This document shows positions 1 through 8,830 of a DNA stretch of 64,000 nucleotides, in pieces (the first letter of the stretch is position 1; each line of letters begins with the position of its first letter). The position numbers were made by a program, and so were the translations under genes. The DNA is taken from assembly GCA_964501705.1 (NCBI GenBank), contig CAZCUQ010000001.1, positions 1 to 64,000 of the forward strand. The letters run 5' to 3'. The notes below the pieces were generated by a model, which ran no database searches, had not been told where the DNA came from, and saw only the letters and a list, made by a program, of their open reading frames with translations. Source of the stretch: RGIG4694 sp964501705. Lineage in GTDB: Bacteria > Bacillota > Clostridia > Oscillospirales > Ruminococcaceae.

Positions 1-2241
1 ATCGCCAAAACAGCCGCGAGAATTGCCATAGGCTACACTCTCGACGAGATAATAAACGCCGTCACGGGAAAAACCTACGCCTGCTTCGAGCCTGCTCTTG
101 ACTATGTTGTGGTGAAATTCCCGAAATGGCCTTTTGACAAATTCGTTTACGCAAAAAGAACTCTCGGCACTCAGATGATGGCTACGGGAGAAGTCATGGC
201 AATAGGCACGTCATTTGAACACGCTATGATGAAAGCTGTCCGCTCAATTGAGCTGGGACTTGACAGCATGAATCTGAAAAAGCTTAAAAGTCTCTCCGAC
301 GGGGAAATACGCGAAAGACTTTATAATACCGATGATGAACGTTCATTCGTAGTTTTCGAGGCTTTAAAGCGCGGCATATCCGCAGAAGAAATTCATAGAA
401 TAACTATGATCGACGAATGGTTCATCTGTAAGCTCCGTAACCTCGTTGACCTTGAAAAGTATCTTGAAGAGGGTTCTCTTACAGAGGAAAAATACGATCT
501 TGCAAAGCGCTTCGGCTACCTTGACAGCACAATAGAAAAAATCAGCAAACAGAGGCTCCCCAAAAAAACCCGCGCCGTCTACAAAATGGTCGATACCTGC
601 GCGGGAGAATTCAAGGCGGAAACTCCATATTTCTACTCCACCTATGACGAGGAGAATGAAGCTCTGGAGTTTAAGAAAAGAACCGGCACGGGAAAGAAAA
701 ACGTTATTGTTTTCGGTTCGGGTCCGATACGTATAGGTCAGGGAATAGAATTCGACTATTGCAGCGTACACTGCGTATGGAGTCTTAAAGAAATGGGATA
801 TGACGCCGTTATCTGCAACAACAATCCAGAAACCGTTTCCACAGACTTCGATACAGCCGACAGACTGTATTTCGATCCGCTCTCCCCGGAGGACATCGAA
901 AGCATTATCGAAACGGAAAAACCGTACGGAGTTGTCGTTCAGTTCGGAGGTCAGACGGCTATAAAGCTGACAAAGCATCTGTCCGAAATGGGAGTGCGCA
1001 TTCTCGGAACGTCCGCCGACAGCATTGACGCGGCGGAGGACAGAGAACGCTTCGATGAGGTTCTCGCAAGGTGCGGAATCCCCCGCCCCGCAGGTCACAC
1101 CGTAATGAACGCGGAAGAAGCCATCGCGGCGGCAAACGATCTCGGATACCCCGTATTAATGCGTCCCTCTTACGTTCTCGGCGGTCAGAATATGATAATC
1201 GCTCACACCGACGACGATATCAGAGAATATATGGAGATAATCACAAGAACGGCACTTGAAAACCCCGTGCTTATCGACAAATACATGATGGGAAAGGAAG
1301 TCGAGGTTGACGCCGTATGCGACGGAGAGGACTTTATTATCCCCGGAATAATGGAGCTTGTCGAAAGAGCGGGTATCCATTCGGGAGACTCGATTTCCGT
1401 ATATCCCGCGCTCACACTCACGAAAAAGGTGCGCGAAACTATCATAGAATATACAAGACGCCTTGCCTTGGAGCTTAAGATCAGGGGACTCGTAAACATC
1501 CAGTATGTTGTTTACAACAACGAGGTTTATGTGATAGAGGTAAATCCGCGTTCTTCGAGAACGGTTCCGTACATTTCAAAGGTGACGGGAGTTCCGATGG
1601 TGGATATTGCCACAAAGGTCGCTCTCGGAGCTAAGCTTAAGGAGCTTGGATATAAAAGCGGTCTTTGCCCCGAGGCGGATTATATCGCGGTAAAGGTTCC
1701 CGTATTCAGCTTTGAAAAGCTGCACGGCGTCGATACGGCTCTGGGACCCGAAATGAAATCCACGGGAGAGGTCCTCGGCATCGCGAAACGCTTTGACGAC
1801 GCGCTTTTCAAGGGACTTATCGCGGCGGGGTACAATATGAAAAAAACGGGCGGGGTACTCATTACCGTCCGCGACAGCGACAAGCAGGAAATTCTTTACG
1901 TTGCCGAAAAATTCGAGCGTCTCGGCTTTGAGATATACGCAACAAGCGGAACGGCTTCGGTTCTAAACAGAAATATGATACCCGCAAATGTCGTAAAAAG
2001 AGTGTCCGAGCCTGCCCCGAACGTTATGACTCTGCTTGATGAAGGAAAAATAGACTACGTTATCTCAACCTCGGAAAAGGGAAGAATCCCCGTGCTTGAC
2101 AGCGTAAAAATACGCAGAAAGACCGTGGAGCGTTCCATCTGCTGCCTTACGGCGATAGATACCGCAAACGCGGTCGCGGATATTCTCTCGATGGGCAAAA
2201 AGATCGATGATATGGAAATGATCGATATTACGAAAATATGA
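1..2241 (+). CDS. carB: Carbamoyl-phosphate synthase large subunit, 3' part
   Basis: The frame is open from the first base, so the gene starts outside the window; 746 residues of an enzyme usually near 1070 residues are present. CarB makes carbamoyl phosphate from bicarbonate, ATP and the ammonia delivered by CarA, for pyrimidine and arginine synthesis. The visible part covers the end of the first ATP-grasp unit (FPKWPFDKF), the oligomerisation domain, the second ATP-grasp unit starting at GPIRIGQGIEFDY (about residue 242 of the fragment) with VLMRPSYVLGG and the metal-binding stretch IEVNPRSSRT, and the C-terminal MGS-like allosteric domain (from about base 1780). pyrK and pyrD follow one gene later on the same strand, so the locus is probably a pyrimidine operon. 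Identification is certain; upstream regulation cannot be seen. Confidence 0.97.
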   Translation: MAKTAARIAIGYTLDEIINAVTGKTYACFEPALDYVVVKFPKWPFDKFVYAKRTLGTQMMATGEVMAIGTSFEHAMMKAVRSIELGLDSMNLKKLKSLSDGEIRERLYNTDDERSFVVFEALKRGISAEEIHRITMIDEWFICKLRNLVDLEKYLEEGSLTEEKYDLAKRFGYLDSTIEKISKQRLPKKTRAVYKMVDTCAGEFKAETPYFYSTYDEENEALEFKKRTGTGKKNVIVFGSGPIRIGQGIEFDYCSVHCVWSLKEMGYDAVICNNNPETVSTDFDTADRLYFDPLSPEDIESIIETEKPYGVVVQFGGQTAIKLTKHLSEMGVRILGTSADSIDAAEDRERFDEVLARCGIPRPAGHTVMNAEEAIAAANDLGYPVLMRPSYVLGGQNMIIAHTDDDIREYMEIITRTALENPVLIDKYMMGKEVEVDAVCDGEDFIIPGIMELVERAGIHSGDSISVYPALTLTKKVRETIIEYTRRLALELKIRGLVNIQYVVYNNEVYVIEVNPRSSRTVPYISKVTGVPMVDIATKVALGAKLKELGYKSGLCPEADYIAVKVPVFSFEKLHGVDTALGPEMKSTGEVLGIAKRFDDALFKGLIAAGYNMKKTGGVLITVRDSDKQEILYVAEKFERLGFEIYATSGTASVLNRNMIPANVVKRVSEPAPNVMTLLDEGKIDYVISTSEKGRIPVLDSVKIRRKTVERSICCLTAIDTANAVADILSMGKKIDDMEMIDITKI

Positions 2242-2275
2242 CCTGCTTGATGACAATAATTAAGAGGTGAATGAT

Positions 2276-3247
2276 ATGACTGAAGAAAGGAAATATAACC
2301 CGATAAAATCTGCGGAGCATACAAAACGCATAAACGACGCGGGACTTAACGTAAACGCGAACTCCATGTATAATTCCACCATGCTTCGCGATCAGAACTT
2401 CAATATAAATCAGGAGATGATGTTCAGGGCTGAAAAAACCTTTGATTTTTCCTTTAAGCTGGGGCTTGCTTTTCAGCTTTTCATGTGTTTCCTTTCGGTT
2501 GTGTGGTTCTTCCACAACGTTATAAGAGTTGTTTCCGCGCCGCTTTTTTCGACAGTTGCTTCATTAACACCCGATAATTACGAAGCGAATCATATCGAAT
2601 GGATAACGAGCGGATGTCTTGTTTTGTTTCCGTTTACCCTGCTCGGAATAGTCATGACGATCCTCGCGAATAGATTCATGAACAACAAATTTACTTTCTG
2701 GCTGTACGTTTCGTATGTGTTATACGCGTTAGTCGGCGTGACTTCGTATTTTTCACTCTGGGACGATTTCGCGTACGCGCCCGGAATGAATGTTATATTC
2801 GGCACGCTTATAAGTATAATTGCGTTTGCGGGGCTTACTCTCTGCAATCACACTCATGACGCGGTAAAGGATATTGAATATCTCGTCACCCAGGAGGGAT
2901 TTCCCACATTCAATTCGGCAATGTTCTATATGCACAGATCTAAATATGTGAAGTACAGGGAAAAATGGGAGGAAAAACACAAATCCGCCGCCGACTACAA
3001 AGCTATTGACGCTGTTGAGGTCGCTGAAGAAAAAATCATTGTCACGGCTTCCGATTCTCCCGACAGAATGGATTATGTAGCTGTTCACGAGGACGACGTT
3101 AACGCGAGCCTTAATGAAAAAGAAACCGTTTTCTCCTCAAAAAAGGATAAAACAAAAGGTATGATGGACGAACTCGATACGGGAAGTATCATTTTGGACG
3201 AAACAGAATATCATACAAACGATAAAAGATTAAAATACCTTGATTAA
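2276..3247 (+). CDS. Four-helix membrane protein of unknown function between carB and pyrK
   Basis: This 323-residue protein is not recognised. About four hydrophobic helices (near residues 55-78, 105-128, 137-160 and 170-190) are followed by a charged cytoplasmic tail of about 130 residues rich in Lys, Glu and Asp. The ATG at 2276 is preferred because AAGAGGTG at 2262-2269 lies 6 bases upstream; a GTG at 2267 would lie inside that ribosome-binding site. The gene begins 34 bases after carB and ends 19 bases before pyrK, so it is probably co-transcribed with pyrimidine genes. No transporter signature or catalytic motif is visible. Position alone suggests a link to pyrimidine metabolism, but this is inference. 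Confidence 0.8.
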   Translation: MTEERKYNPIKSAEHTKRINDAGLNVNANSMYNSTMLRDQNFNINQEMMFRAEKTFDFSFKLGLAFQLFMCFLSVVWFFHNVIRVVSAPLFSTVASLTPDNYEANHIEWITSGCLVLFPFTLLGIVMTILANRFMNNKFTFWLYVSYVLYALVGVTSYFSLWDDFAYAPGMNVIFGTLISIIAFAGLTLCNHTHDAVKDIEYLVTQEGFPTFNSAMFYMHRSKYVKYREKWEEKHKSAADYKAIDAVEVAEEKIIVTASDSPDRMDYVAVHEDDVNASLNEKETVFSSKKDKTKGMMDELDTGSIILDETEYHTNDKRLKYLD

Positions 3248-3266
3248 AAGATAAGGAAGTGTTAAA

Positions 3267-4052
3267 TTGAAGGAAATCAACGGTTACACCTGCGGGGAGT
3301 ATCCGATAGTATCAAAGCGAAATCCCGCGGCAAATGTTTTCGATTATGAGGTATACTGCCCGGAAATCGCAAAAATCGCAAAATGCGGACAGTTCGCGAA
3401 TATAAAAGCGGAGGGCTTTTCGCTCCGCCGTCCCGTTTCTGTGTGCGATATCGACAGAGAAAAAGGAACTCTCCGGTTCGTTTTTGAAATAAGAGGAAAC
3501 GGAACAGAAAAAATCGCGGAAAAAAATAAGGGCGATATGATGGATATTTTCGCGCCTTTGGGAGGACGCGGCTTCGATCTTTCGGACAATACAAAAAAAG
3601 CGGTAATCATAGGCGGCGGCATAGGAAATCCTCCCATGCTGCCGATAGCGAAATTTTACGGAGCGAACGCTGTTGTTATAAGCGGTTTCAGGAGCGCTTC
3701 GGCAGTCATTCTGGAGGAAGATTTCAGAAACACGGGAGCGGAATATATCCTCTGCACCGACGACGGGACAGCGGGAAGAAAGGGTTTTGTCACAGACGCT
3801 CTTTCGGAAACTCTCGAAAAGGGAAAAAATGATATCATCTACGCCTGCGGTCCGCGTATCATGCTAAAAAAAATATGCGAAAAGGCAGCAGAAAAAAATA
3901 TCCGCTGTCAGGTCTCTCTTGAGGAAAGAATGGGCTGCGGCGTCGGAGCGTGCCTTGTATGCGTTTGCAGAACTGTAAGAGACGGGAAAGAATTCTACTC
4001 TCACGTCTGCAAGGACGGTCCCGTATTCGAGGCTGAGGAGGTGCTATTTTGA
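3267..4052 (+). CDS. pyrK: Dihydroorotate dehydrogenase B, electron-transfer subunit
   Basis: The 261-residue protein is the FAD/[2Fe-2S] subunit that passes electrons from the class 1B dihydroorotate dehydrogenase to NAD+. The N-terminal half has the flavin-binding barrel with the FSLRRPVSVCD motif, the middle has the nucleotide-binding glycine run IGGGIGNPP, and the C-terminus carries the [2Fe-2S] cysteines in MGCGVGACLVCVC plus a late cysteine in SHVCKDGP. The start is a TTG at 3267 behind AAGGAAGTG. The stop overlaps the pyrD start (TTTTGA), which suggests translational coupling with the catalytic subunit. Confidence 0.95.
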   Translation: MKEINGYTCGEYPIVSKRNPAANVFDYEVYCPEIAKIAKCGQFANIKAEGFSLRRPVSVCDIDREKGTLRFVFEIRGNGTEKIAEKNKGDMMDIFAPLGGRGFDLSDNTKKAVIIGGGIGNPPMLPIAKFYGANAVVISGFRSASAVILEEDFRNTGAEYILCTDDGTAGRKGFVTDALSETLEKGKNDIIYACGPRIMLKKICEKAAEKNIRCQVSLEERMGCGVGACLVCVCRTVRDGKEFYSHVCKDGPVFEAEEVLF

Positions 4053-4966
4053 GCGAAAACAGACTTGCGGTAAGTTTTGCGGGCGTGGATTTTAAAAATC
4101 CCGTTATCCCCGCTTCGGGAACATTCGCATACGGAAAGGAATATGAAAAATTATATCCTCTTTCGCTTCTCGGGGGAATTTCCGTCAAGGGAACCACAGA
4201 AGAAGAACGCACGGGAAATCTCCCGCCCCGTATCGCCGAAACCTGCGGAGGTATGCTTAACAGCGTGGGACTTCAGAATCCCGGAGTTGATCATTTTATT
4301 GCGGAGGAGCTTCCCTATCTTATGAAAAAGAATACCGTGATCATCGCAAATATCGCGGGAAAAACAGTTGACGGCTACAGAGAGATCGCTGAAAAGCTCG
4401 ATAAGACCGATGTTCCTATGATAGAGGTCAACATCTCCTGCCCGAACGTAAAGGCGGGAGGAGCTGCTTTCGGCGTGACCTGCGACGGAGCGGCTGCCGT
4501 TACAAAAGCCGTAAGGTCGGTTACAAAAAAGCCTGTTATGATAAAGCTGTCGCCGAATGTGACAAATATCGCGGACATAGCAAAAGCTGTCGAGGCTGAA
4601 GGCGCGGATGCGATATCTCTCATAAACACCCTTCTCGGAATGAGGATAGATATAAAGACCCGCCGTCCCATACTTCACAACAATGTGGGCGGACTTTCGG
4701 GAAGAGGAATTTTCCCCGTTGCCGTAAGAATGGTATGGCAGACGGCAAAAGCCGTAAAGCTCCCGATATGCGGAATGGGCGGCATATCCTCGTGGGAGGA
4801 CGCCGTCGAGATGATGATGGCAGGCGCGAAAACCGTTCAGGTCGGAGCGGCAATTTTTGACGATCCATACTCTCCTGTGAAAATTATCGAGGGACTTTCA
4901 AATTACTGCGAAAGGGAAAATATTAAAAACATTTCGGAAATATGCGGGGCGGTAAAGCCATGGTAA
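4049..4966 (+). CDS. pyrD: Dihydroorotate dehydrogenase B, catalytic subunit
   Basis: The 305-residue TIM-barrel flavoprotein oxidises dihydroorotate to orotate, the fourth step of UMP synthesis, and works as a heterotetramer with PyrK. Class 1 signatures are visible: PVIPASGTFAYG near the N-terminus, the NISCPN segment (about residue 130) that carries the catalytic cysteine of class 1B enzymes, INTLLGM, and the FMN phosphate site GMGGISSWEDAVEMMMAGA. Translation starts at a TTG overlapping the pyrK stop and is preceded by GAGGAGGTG. The 3' end overlaps the next gene by 7 bases. Length and motifs are normal for the family. Confidence 0.96.
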   Translation: MSENRLAVSFAGVDFKNPVIPASGTFAYGKEYEKLYPLSLLGGISVKGTTEEERTGNLPPRIAETCGGMLNSVGLQNPGVDHFIAEELPYLMKKNTVIIANIAGKTVDGYREIAEKLDKTDVPMIEVNISCPNVKAGGAAFGVTCDGAAAVTKAVRSVTKKPVMIKLSPNVTNIADIAKAVEAEGADAISLINTLLGMRIDIKTRRPILHNNVGGLSGRGIFPVAVRMVWQTAKAVKLPICGMGGISSWEDAVEMMMAGAKTVQVGAAIFDDPYSPVKIIEGLSNYCERENIKNISEICGAVKPW

Positions 4967-5607
4967 CTACTGTATATCTCATCCGTCACGGCGAAGCGGA
5001 GGGAAATATCGGAGGATTCTTTCAGGGACGGACGGACTGTTCGCTAAGCGAAAAGGGAAAAGAACAGTTACGCTCCCTTTCCGAAAGATTTTTATATATC
5101 GATATCGAAAAGATCTGTTCAAGTCCTCTGAAAAGAGCGGCGGAAACAGCAAAAGCCGTGAATAAGTATAAAAATGTTCCCATTGTTTTCGATGACAGAC
5201 TTTCCGAGATCGACGGCGGAGATTGGGAAGGCGAAAACTGGGACATTATCCCCGAAAAATTTCCCGAAAGCTATAAGATATGGAAAAATTCTCCCGAAAA
5301 ATTCAAAGCGGAAAACGGCGAATCCATGCGGGAAGTTTATGACCGCATGAAAGAAGCACTCGAAAATATTGCTGCGGAAAACGAGGGGAAAATAATCGCC
5401 GTTGTATCTCACGGGTGTGCGCTTCGCAATTTTCTTTGCTATGCGAAGGGTCATGATCTTGACAGAATATCGGAGGAAAACTGGCTGTTAAATGCCTCGG
5501 TTTCTCTCGCCGAATACGATACCGGGGAAAAAACATGGAAAATAATTATGGAAAATAACGTATCGCATCTTGCCGAATCGCCGCGTGCGCTTCCCGATTC
5601 GATATGA
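4960..5607 (+). CDS. Histidine phosphatase family protein (phosphoglycerate-mutase-like)
   Basis: The 215-residue protein begins with the phosphohistidine motif LIRHGEAEGN. It contains SSPLKRAAETA, a central acidic segment LSEIDGGDWEG, and the second catalytic histidine in VVSHGCALRNFL, so all core residues of the branch-1 histidine phosphatases are present. The ATG at 4960 is chosen; it overlaps the pyrD stop as ATGGTAA and places RHG at the usual distance from the N-terminus. Members dephosphorylate small molecules such as alpha-ribazole phosphate or phosphoserine, and the substrate cannot be told from sequence. The gene lies between pyrD and ruvX with tight spacing, so it is likely in the same transcript. 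Confidence 0.88.
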   Translation: MVTTVYLIRHGEAEGNIGGFFQGRTDCSLSEKGKEQLRSLSERFLYIDIEKICSSPLKRAAETAKAVNKYKNVPIVFDDRLSEIDGGDWEGENWDIIPEKFPESYKIWKNSPEKFKAENGESMREVYDRMKEALENIAAENEGKIIAVVSHGCALRNFLCYAKGHDLDRISEENWLLNASVSLAEYDTGEKTWKIIMENNVSHLAESPRALPDSI

Positions 5608-5619
5608 AAGGAAAAATAT

Positions 5620-6048
5620 ATGAAAATAATGGCAGTTGACCTCGGCGACAGCAGAACGGGCATTGCCGTAAGCGATGTTATGGAAATGCTGGCTTCTCCG
5701 CTGAAAGTCATTCACGAAAAGGGCTTCAAAAAATGCGCGGAAAAAGTCTCCGCCGCGGCAAAGGAAGAAAACGTCGGTCTTATCGTCGTGGGATATCCCA
5801 AAAATATCAACAATACCATCGGCGAAAAGGCGGAAAAATGCAAAGCATTCGGCGATTATCTTCACGAGCTTACGGCTCTTCCCGTTGTTATGTGGGACGA
5901 GAGATATACCACCGTCAGCGCCCATAGATATTTAAACGAAACAAACGTAAGAGGACAGAAGCGGAAAAACATCGTTGACGCTGTTGCCGCTGTGATTATC
6001 CTCGAAAGCTATTTGGGCTACAGAAAAAATACGAAAGGTGAGAATTGA
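5620..6048 (+). CDS. ruvX: YqgF/RuvX family Holliday-junction resolvase-like nuclease
   Basis: This 142-residue protein has the RNase H-like fold signature of the YqgF family: the N-terminal MAVDLGDSRTGIAVSD with the first catalytic Asp, the glycine-containing VVGYPKN, and DERYTTVSAHRYL with the acidic pair, then a terminal VDAVAAVIIL helix. The family has been proposed to act as a Holliday-junction resolvase and in 5' processing of pre-16S rRNA. It starts 12 bases after the phosphatase gene behind GAAAGG. The next gene starts 1 base after its stop, so it is part of the same unit. Confidence 0.92.
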   Translation: MKIMAVDLGDSRTGIAVSDVMEMLASPLKVIHEKGFKKCAEKVSAAAKEENVGLIVVGYPKNINNTIGEKAEKCKAFGDYLHELTALPVVMWDERYTTVSAHRYLNETNVRGQKRKNIVDAVAAVIILESYLGYRKNTKGEN

Positions 6049-6049
6049 T

Positions 6050-6655
6050 ATGAGCTTCTGGGACAAGGTTTCTTTTATTTACGATTTATCCGAAGAACTT
6101 AACGGCGCGGTTTACAGCGAAATGTGCGATATCACGGCGAGAGTTACTCCATACGGAGCGAATGTTCTCGACTGTGCGGCCGGTACGGGAGAGCTTGCGT
6201 TTGCCGCCGCACAGAAAGCCGAAAGCGTTCTCTGCACCGACCTGTCGGAAAAAATGCTTAAAACAGCGAAAGCGAAAGCGGAAATGTGCCTTATCGACAA
6301 TGTTTATTTTGAGGTGAGAAATATTTTCGACCTTATCGACCCCGATGAAAGCTATGATACAGTCATTGCGGGAAATGTGCTTCATCTTCTGGAAGAACCT
6401 CAAAAGGCGGTCAGGGAACTTTACAGGGTAACAAAACACGGAGGGAAGATCCTCCTTCCGTGTTTTATGCAGACAAACAAAATGCTCGGAAACGCGGCGC
6501 TGAAGCTCTACAAAAAAATGGGCTATGACCCGAGACAGGAATTTACTCCCGATTCCTACAAAAAAATGCTCGCGGATACACGACTCGGAGATGTCAGATG
6601 CAAGCTTATCAGAGGAAGAATCCCGTGCTGCTATGCGATAATTTTCAAGAAATAA
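6050..6655 (+). CDS. Class I SAM-dependent methyltransferase
   Basis: The 201-residue protein has a Rossmann-type methyltransferase core: motif I LDCAAGTGELAF (about residue 41), the acidic residue ending strand 2 in CTDLSEKML, the post-II stretch DTVIAGNVLHLLEEP and the motif III segment VTKHGGKILLP. It resembles the Methyltransf_11/UbiE-like group, whose substrates vary widely; none can be assigned here. The ATG at 6050 is used because GAAAGGTGAG ends 7 bases upstream; the GTG within that sequence is part of the ribosome-binding site. It is the last gene of the first unit and is followed by a bidirectional terminator at 6754-6789. Confidence 0.87.
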   Translation: MSFWDKVSFIYDLSEELNGAVYSEMCDITARVTPYGANVLDCAAGTGELAFAAAQKAESVLCTDLSEKMLKTAKAKAEMCLIDNVYFEVRNIFDLIDPDESYDTVIAGNVLHLLEEPQKAVRELYRVTKHGGKILLPCFMQTNKMLGNAALKLYKKMGYDPRQEFTPDSYKKMLADTRLGDVRCKLIRGRIPCCYAIIFKK

Positions 6656-6667
6656 GATATAGAGCGG

Positions 6668-6745
6668 CATTGGAAATTTGACTTGAAGTCAAGAAAAATT
6701 TGCATATATGATTTTTGCGCAGGCTGAAAGTACAAATTTCAATGT
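6668..6745. repeat. Imperfect inverted repeat in the 3' region of the methyltransferase gene
   Basis: GCATTGGAAATTTG near 6668 pairs with CAAATTTCAATG near 6733 with one bulged G, and an inner TTGACTTGAAGTCAA is itself near-palindromic. It lies just before the terminator hairpin. Its role is unknown; it could be a degenerate repeat or a 3' UTR structure. Confidence 0.45.
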
Positions 6746-6753
6746 CATTGACT

Positions 6754-6789
6754 ATAACAGGCAGGAGCTTAAAAGCTTCTGCCTGTTAT
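6754..6789. terminator. Bidirectional intrinsic terminator
   Basis: A 17-base arm ending GGAGCTT pairs with AAGCTTCTGCC and its continuation (one G:T pair). It is flanked by A/T-rich sequence and lies between the convergent methyltransferase gene (+) and GGDEF/EAL gene (-). Confidence 0.85.
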
Positions 6790-6795
6790 TATTTC

Positions 6796-8496
6796 TTACT
6801 TGAAAAGATCGATGTCAAATTTCCCGTTTTTCATGAGAGCATTGAATTTTTCCTTATCGAGAGGCTTTGAGTACAAAAATCCCTGAGCCGCGTCACAGCC
6901 GCACTGATTCAGGAATCTTGCCTGATCGAAAGTCTCGACGCCTTCGGCTATGATATCAAGACCGATATCCTTCGACATTGATATGGTATGCTCTATTATT
7001 TTTCTGCCTCTTGTGGATTCCATGAATTCCGAAAAAAATTCTCTGTCTATTTTAAGCACATCAAATCGTGTGGTTTTAAGCATATTAAGCGAAGAATAAC
7101 CGCTGCCGAAATCATCCATAAGCATTGTAAATCCCTTTTGCTTGAATCTTTCGACTATCGCGTCAATGCCGCTGCCCTCGGTGGATTCGGTTATTTCAAG
7201 CTGGAGATATTCTATCGGTATATCGTATTTTTTTACAAGAGCGTAAAGCTCCTCAACGATATCGCCTGTGCCGAGATACGATCTTGAAACGTTCACCGAA
7301 ATAGGAACGGGTTTAAGTCCCGCGTCCATCCAGAGACGTATCTGTTTGCAGGCTTCCTCCCAGATAAAGCGGTCAAGCTTAATAATGAAGCCGTCCTTTT
7401 CAAATACGGGGATAAAATCTCCCGGAGATATCATACCTTTTTTGTGGTGATTCCATCTTGCGAGAGCCTCCGCGCTTATAAGCCTGCCCGATGAGATACA
7501 GACCTTGGGCTGAAGATACATCAAAAACTCGTTTGAAACGAGGGCGTTTTGCATATCGTCCTCAATTTCCTGCCTTTTATGCAGATTCAGAAGCAGATCG
7601 TCGTCATAGAAGCCGATATTTGAGATAGCGTTTCCCTTTACCTTTGAACGCGCAAGTCCCGCGTTATCTCCGCAGCGGCGAAGATTATTCCGAGCTTCGG
7701 GGCGCATAACATATACTCCGAAGCAAAGGCGCATTTCGATTCCCATAAATCCGAGTATTCTGCTTTCAATGAGCCTGATAAAATCTATGATCTCATTTTT
7801 ATCCTCGAAAGGCATAACAACCATAAACAGATCGGAGGAAAGCCGTCCGTGCGGTTTTTCATTCCCGCAGAGGATATTAAGGACTTCGTTTATATAAGCA
7901 AGAACCTTATCTCCCGTTTCGGCGCCGTAAATATCGTTTATCAGCTTGAAGCGCTCGACATCGAACTGTATAAAGGCTATATGCTTATCTGTTTCTGTTT
8001 CGTCGCGGCAGACGTTTTCCACGAGGTCGCGGATCCTCTTTTGGATTATCGCGGGATTTCTGTCCATTGTAAAACATTCGAGGATCTCGCGGGAGCGCAC
8101 TTTTTCGTCGGTCATACGCGCGATATTTCCCACGACGTCCGTAATAACGCCGTTATTGTTTTTAAGAAACATCGAAGTCAGCGATACAAATTCAAAATCC
8201 CTGCCGAAAATGTTCATTTTGAGTTCAAGGACAATTTCATCACGGGAAGTACTCTGTGCGGTACCCATTTCTATCTGAGAGCAGTACACCTCGTAAGCGG
8301 ATATATAATCGGGATCGATAACTCCCTGTCCCATAATATATTCGTAAGGATTACCCGTATGGTCGGGAAGAAATTCATTGCCTAACAGGCAGGAACTCAT
8401 GTTATCGGTGCAGTTCCATACAAATCTTATTATATCGTCTCTTCTTTTAAGTATCTGAAGAAGCTTATCTATATAATTCTTATCGGGAGATTTCAT
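6796..8496 (-). CDS. GGDEF/EAL protein with degenerate GGDEF, probable cyclic-di-GMP phosphodiesterase
   Basis: This 566-residue cytoplasmic protein has a PAS-like N-terminal region (to about residue 150), a GGDEF domain (about 160-305) and an EAL domain (about 320-560). The GGDEF signature is replaced by RLSSDLF, so cyclase activity is unlikely. The EAL domain keeps EALARW, the NVSR segment, LEITES, DDFGSGYSSL, KIDREF, EGVET and QGFLYS, which includes the metal and catalytic residues of active phosphodiesterases. The ATG at 8496 is chosen because AAGGCGGTG lies just upstream; the GTG at 8505 is inside it. No membrane segment is seen. The gene is monocistronic, with its own promoter at 8544-8572 and a shared terminator. 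Confidence 0.9.
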   Translation of the reverse strand: MKSPDKNYIDKLLQILKRRDDIIRFVWNCTDNMSSCLLGNEFLPDHTGNPYEYIMGQGVIDPDYISAYEVYCSQIEMGTAQSTSRDEIVLELKMNIFGRDFEFVSLTSMFLKNNNGVITDVVGNIARMTDEKVRSREILECFTMDRNPAIIQKRIRDLVENVCRDETETDKHIAFIQFDVERFKLINDIYGAETGDKVLAYINEVLNILCGNEKPHGRLSSDLFMVVMPFEDKNEIIDFIRLIESRILGFMGIEMRLCFGVYVMRPEARNNLRRCGDNAGLARSKVKGNAISNIGFYDDDLLLNLHKRQEIEDDMQNALVSNEFLMYLQPKVCISSGRLISAEALARWNHHKKGMISPGDFIPVFEKDGFIIKLDRFIWEEACKQIRLWMDAGLKPVPISVNVSRSYLGTGDIVEELYALVKKYDIPIEYLQLEITESTEGSGIDAIVERFKQKGFTMLMDDFGSGYSSLNMLKTTRFDVLKIDREFFSEFMESTRGRKIIEHTISMSKDIGLDIIAEGVETFDQARFLNQCGCDAAQGFLYSKPLDKEKFNALMKNGKFDIDLFK

Positions 8497-8543
8497 AATG
8501 ATCACCGCCTTTTTTCAAAACAACTCCATAATGATTTATATAT

Positions 8544-8572
8544 ATTATACCATAAATATCAGAGATTTTCAA
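8544..8572 (-). promoter_or_regulatory. Sigma-A promoter of the GGDEF/EAL gene
   Basis: Read on the minus strand, TTGAAA (8567-8572), a 17-base spacer and TATAAT (8544-8549) lie about 48 bases before the start codon. Confidence 0.75.
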
Positions 8573-8770
8573 CATTATTAGTAAATATTTATAATTTTTT
8601 TCCGTTTCTCACAATTTTTTAAAGTAGTTTTGTACAGAATGATTTATTAATCGTTTAAGATCGTGAACAAGAAATGATTTTTTTGTGAACTCGCGAGGCT
8701 GTAACTTTTTCTTATAATCAAAGAAAAAGCATACCGATTGGAGCTTATAAAAATAAATTTGAAAATAGCC

Positions 8771-8799
8771 TTGAAAAAAGTAATAATATGTGATATAAT
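8771..8799 (+). promoter_or_regulatory. Sigma-A promoter of rpiB
   Basis: TTGAAA (8771-8776), a 17-base spacer and TATAAT (8794-8799) lie 31 bases before the rpiB ATG. Confidence 0.78.
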
Positions 8800-8830
8800 A
8801 ATTATATATTAATTCTTGGAGGTCTTTATA

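Larger units (their letters stand above)
8506..8830. other. Divergent intergenic region between the GGDEF/EAL gene and rpiB
   Basis: This AT-rich stretch holds the two divergent promoters listed separately and a small hairpin (CTTTTTCTT at 8705-8713 with AAGAAAAAG at 8721-8729). No other gene is visible. Confidence 0.6.
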
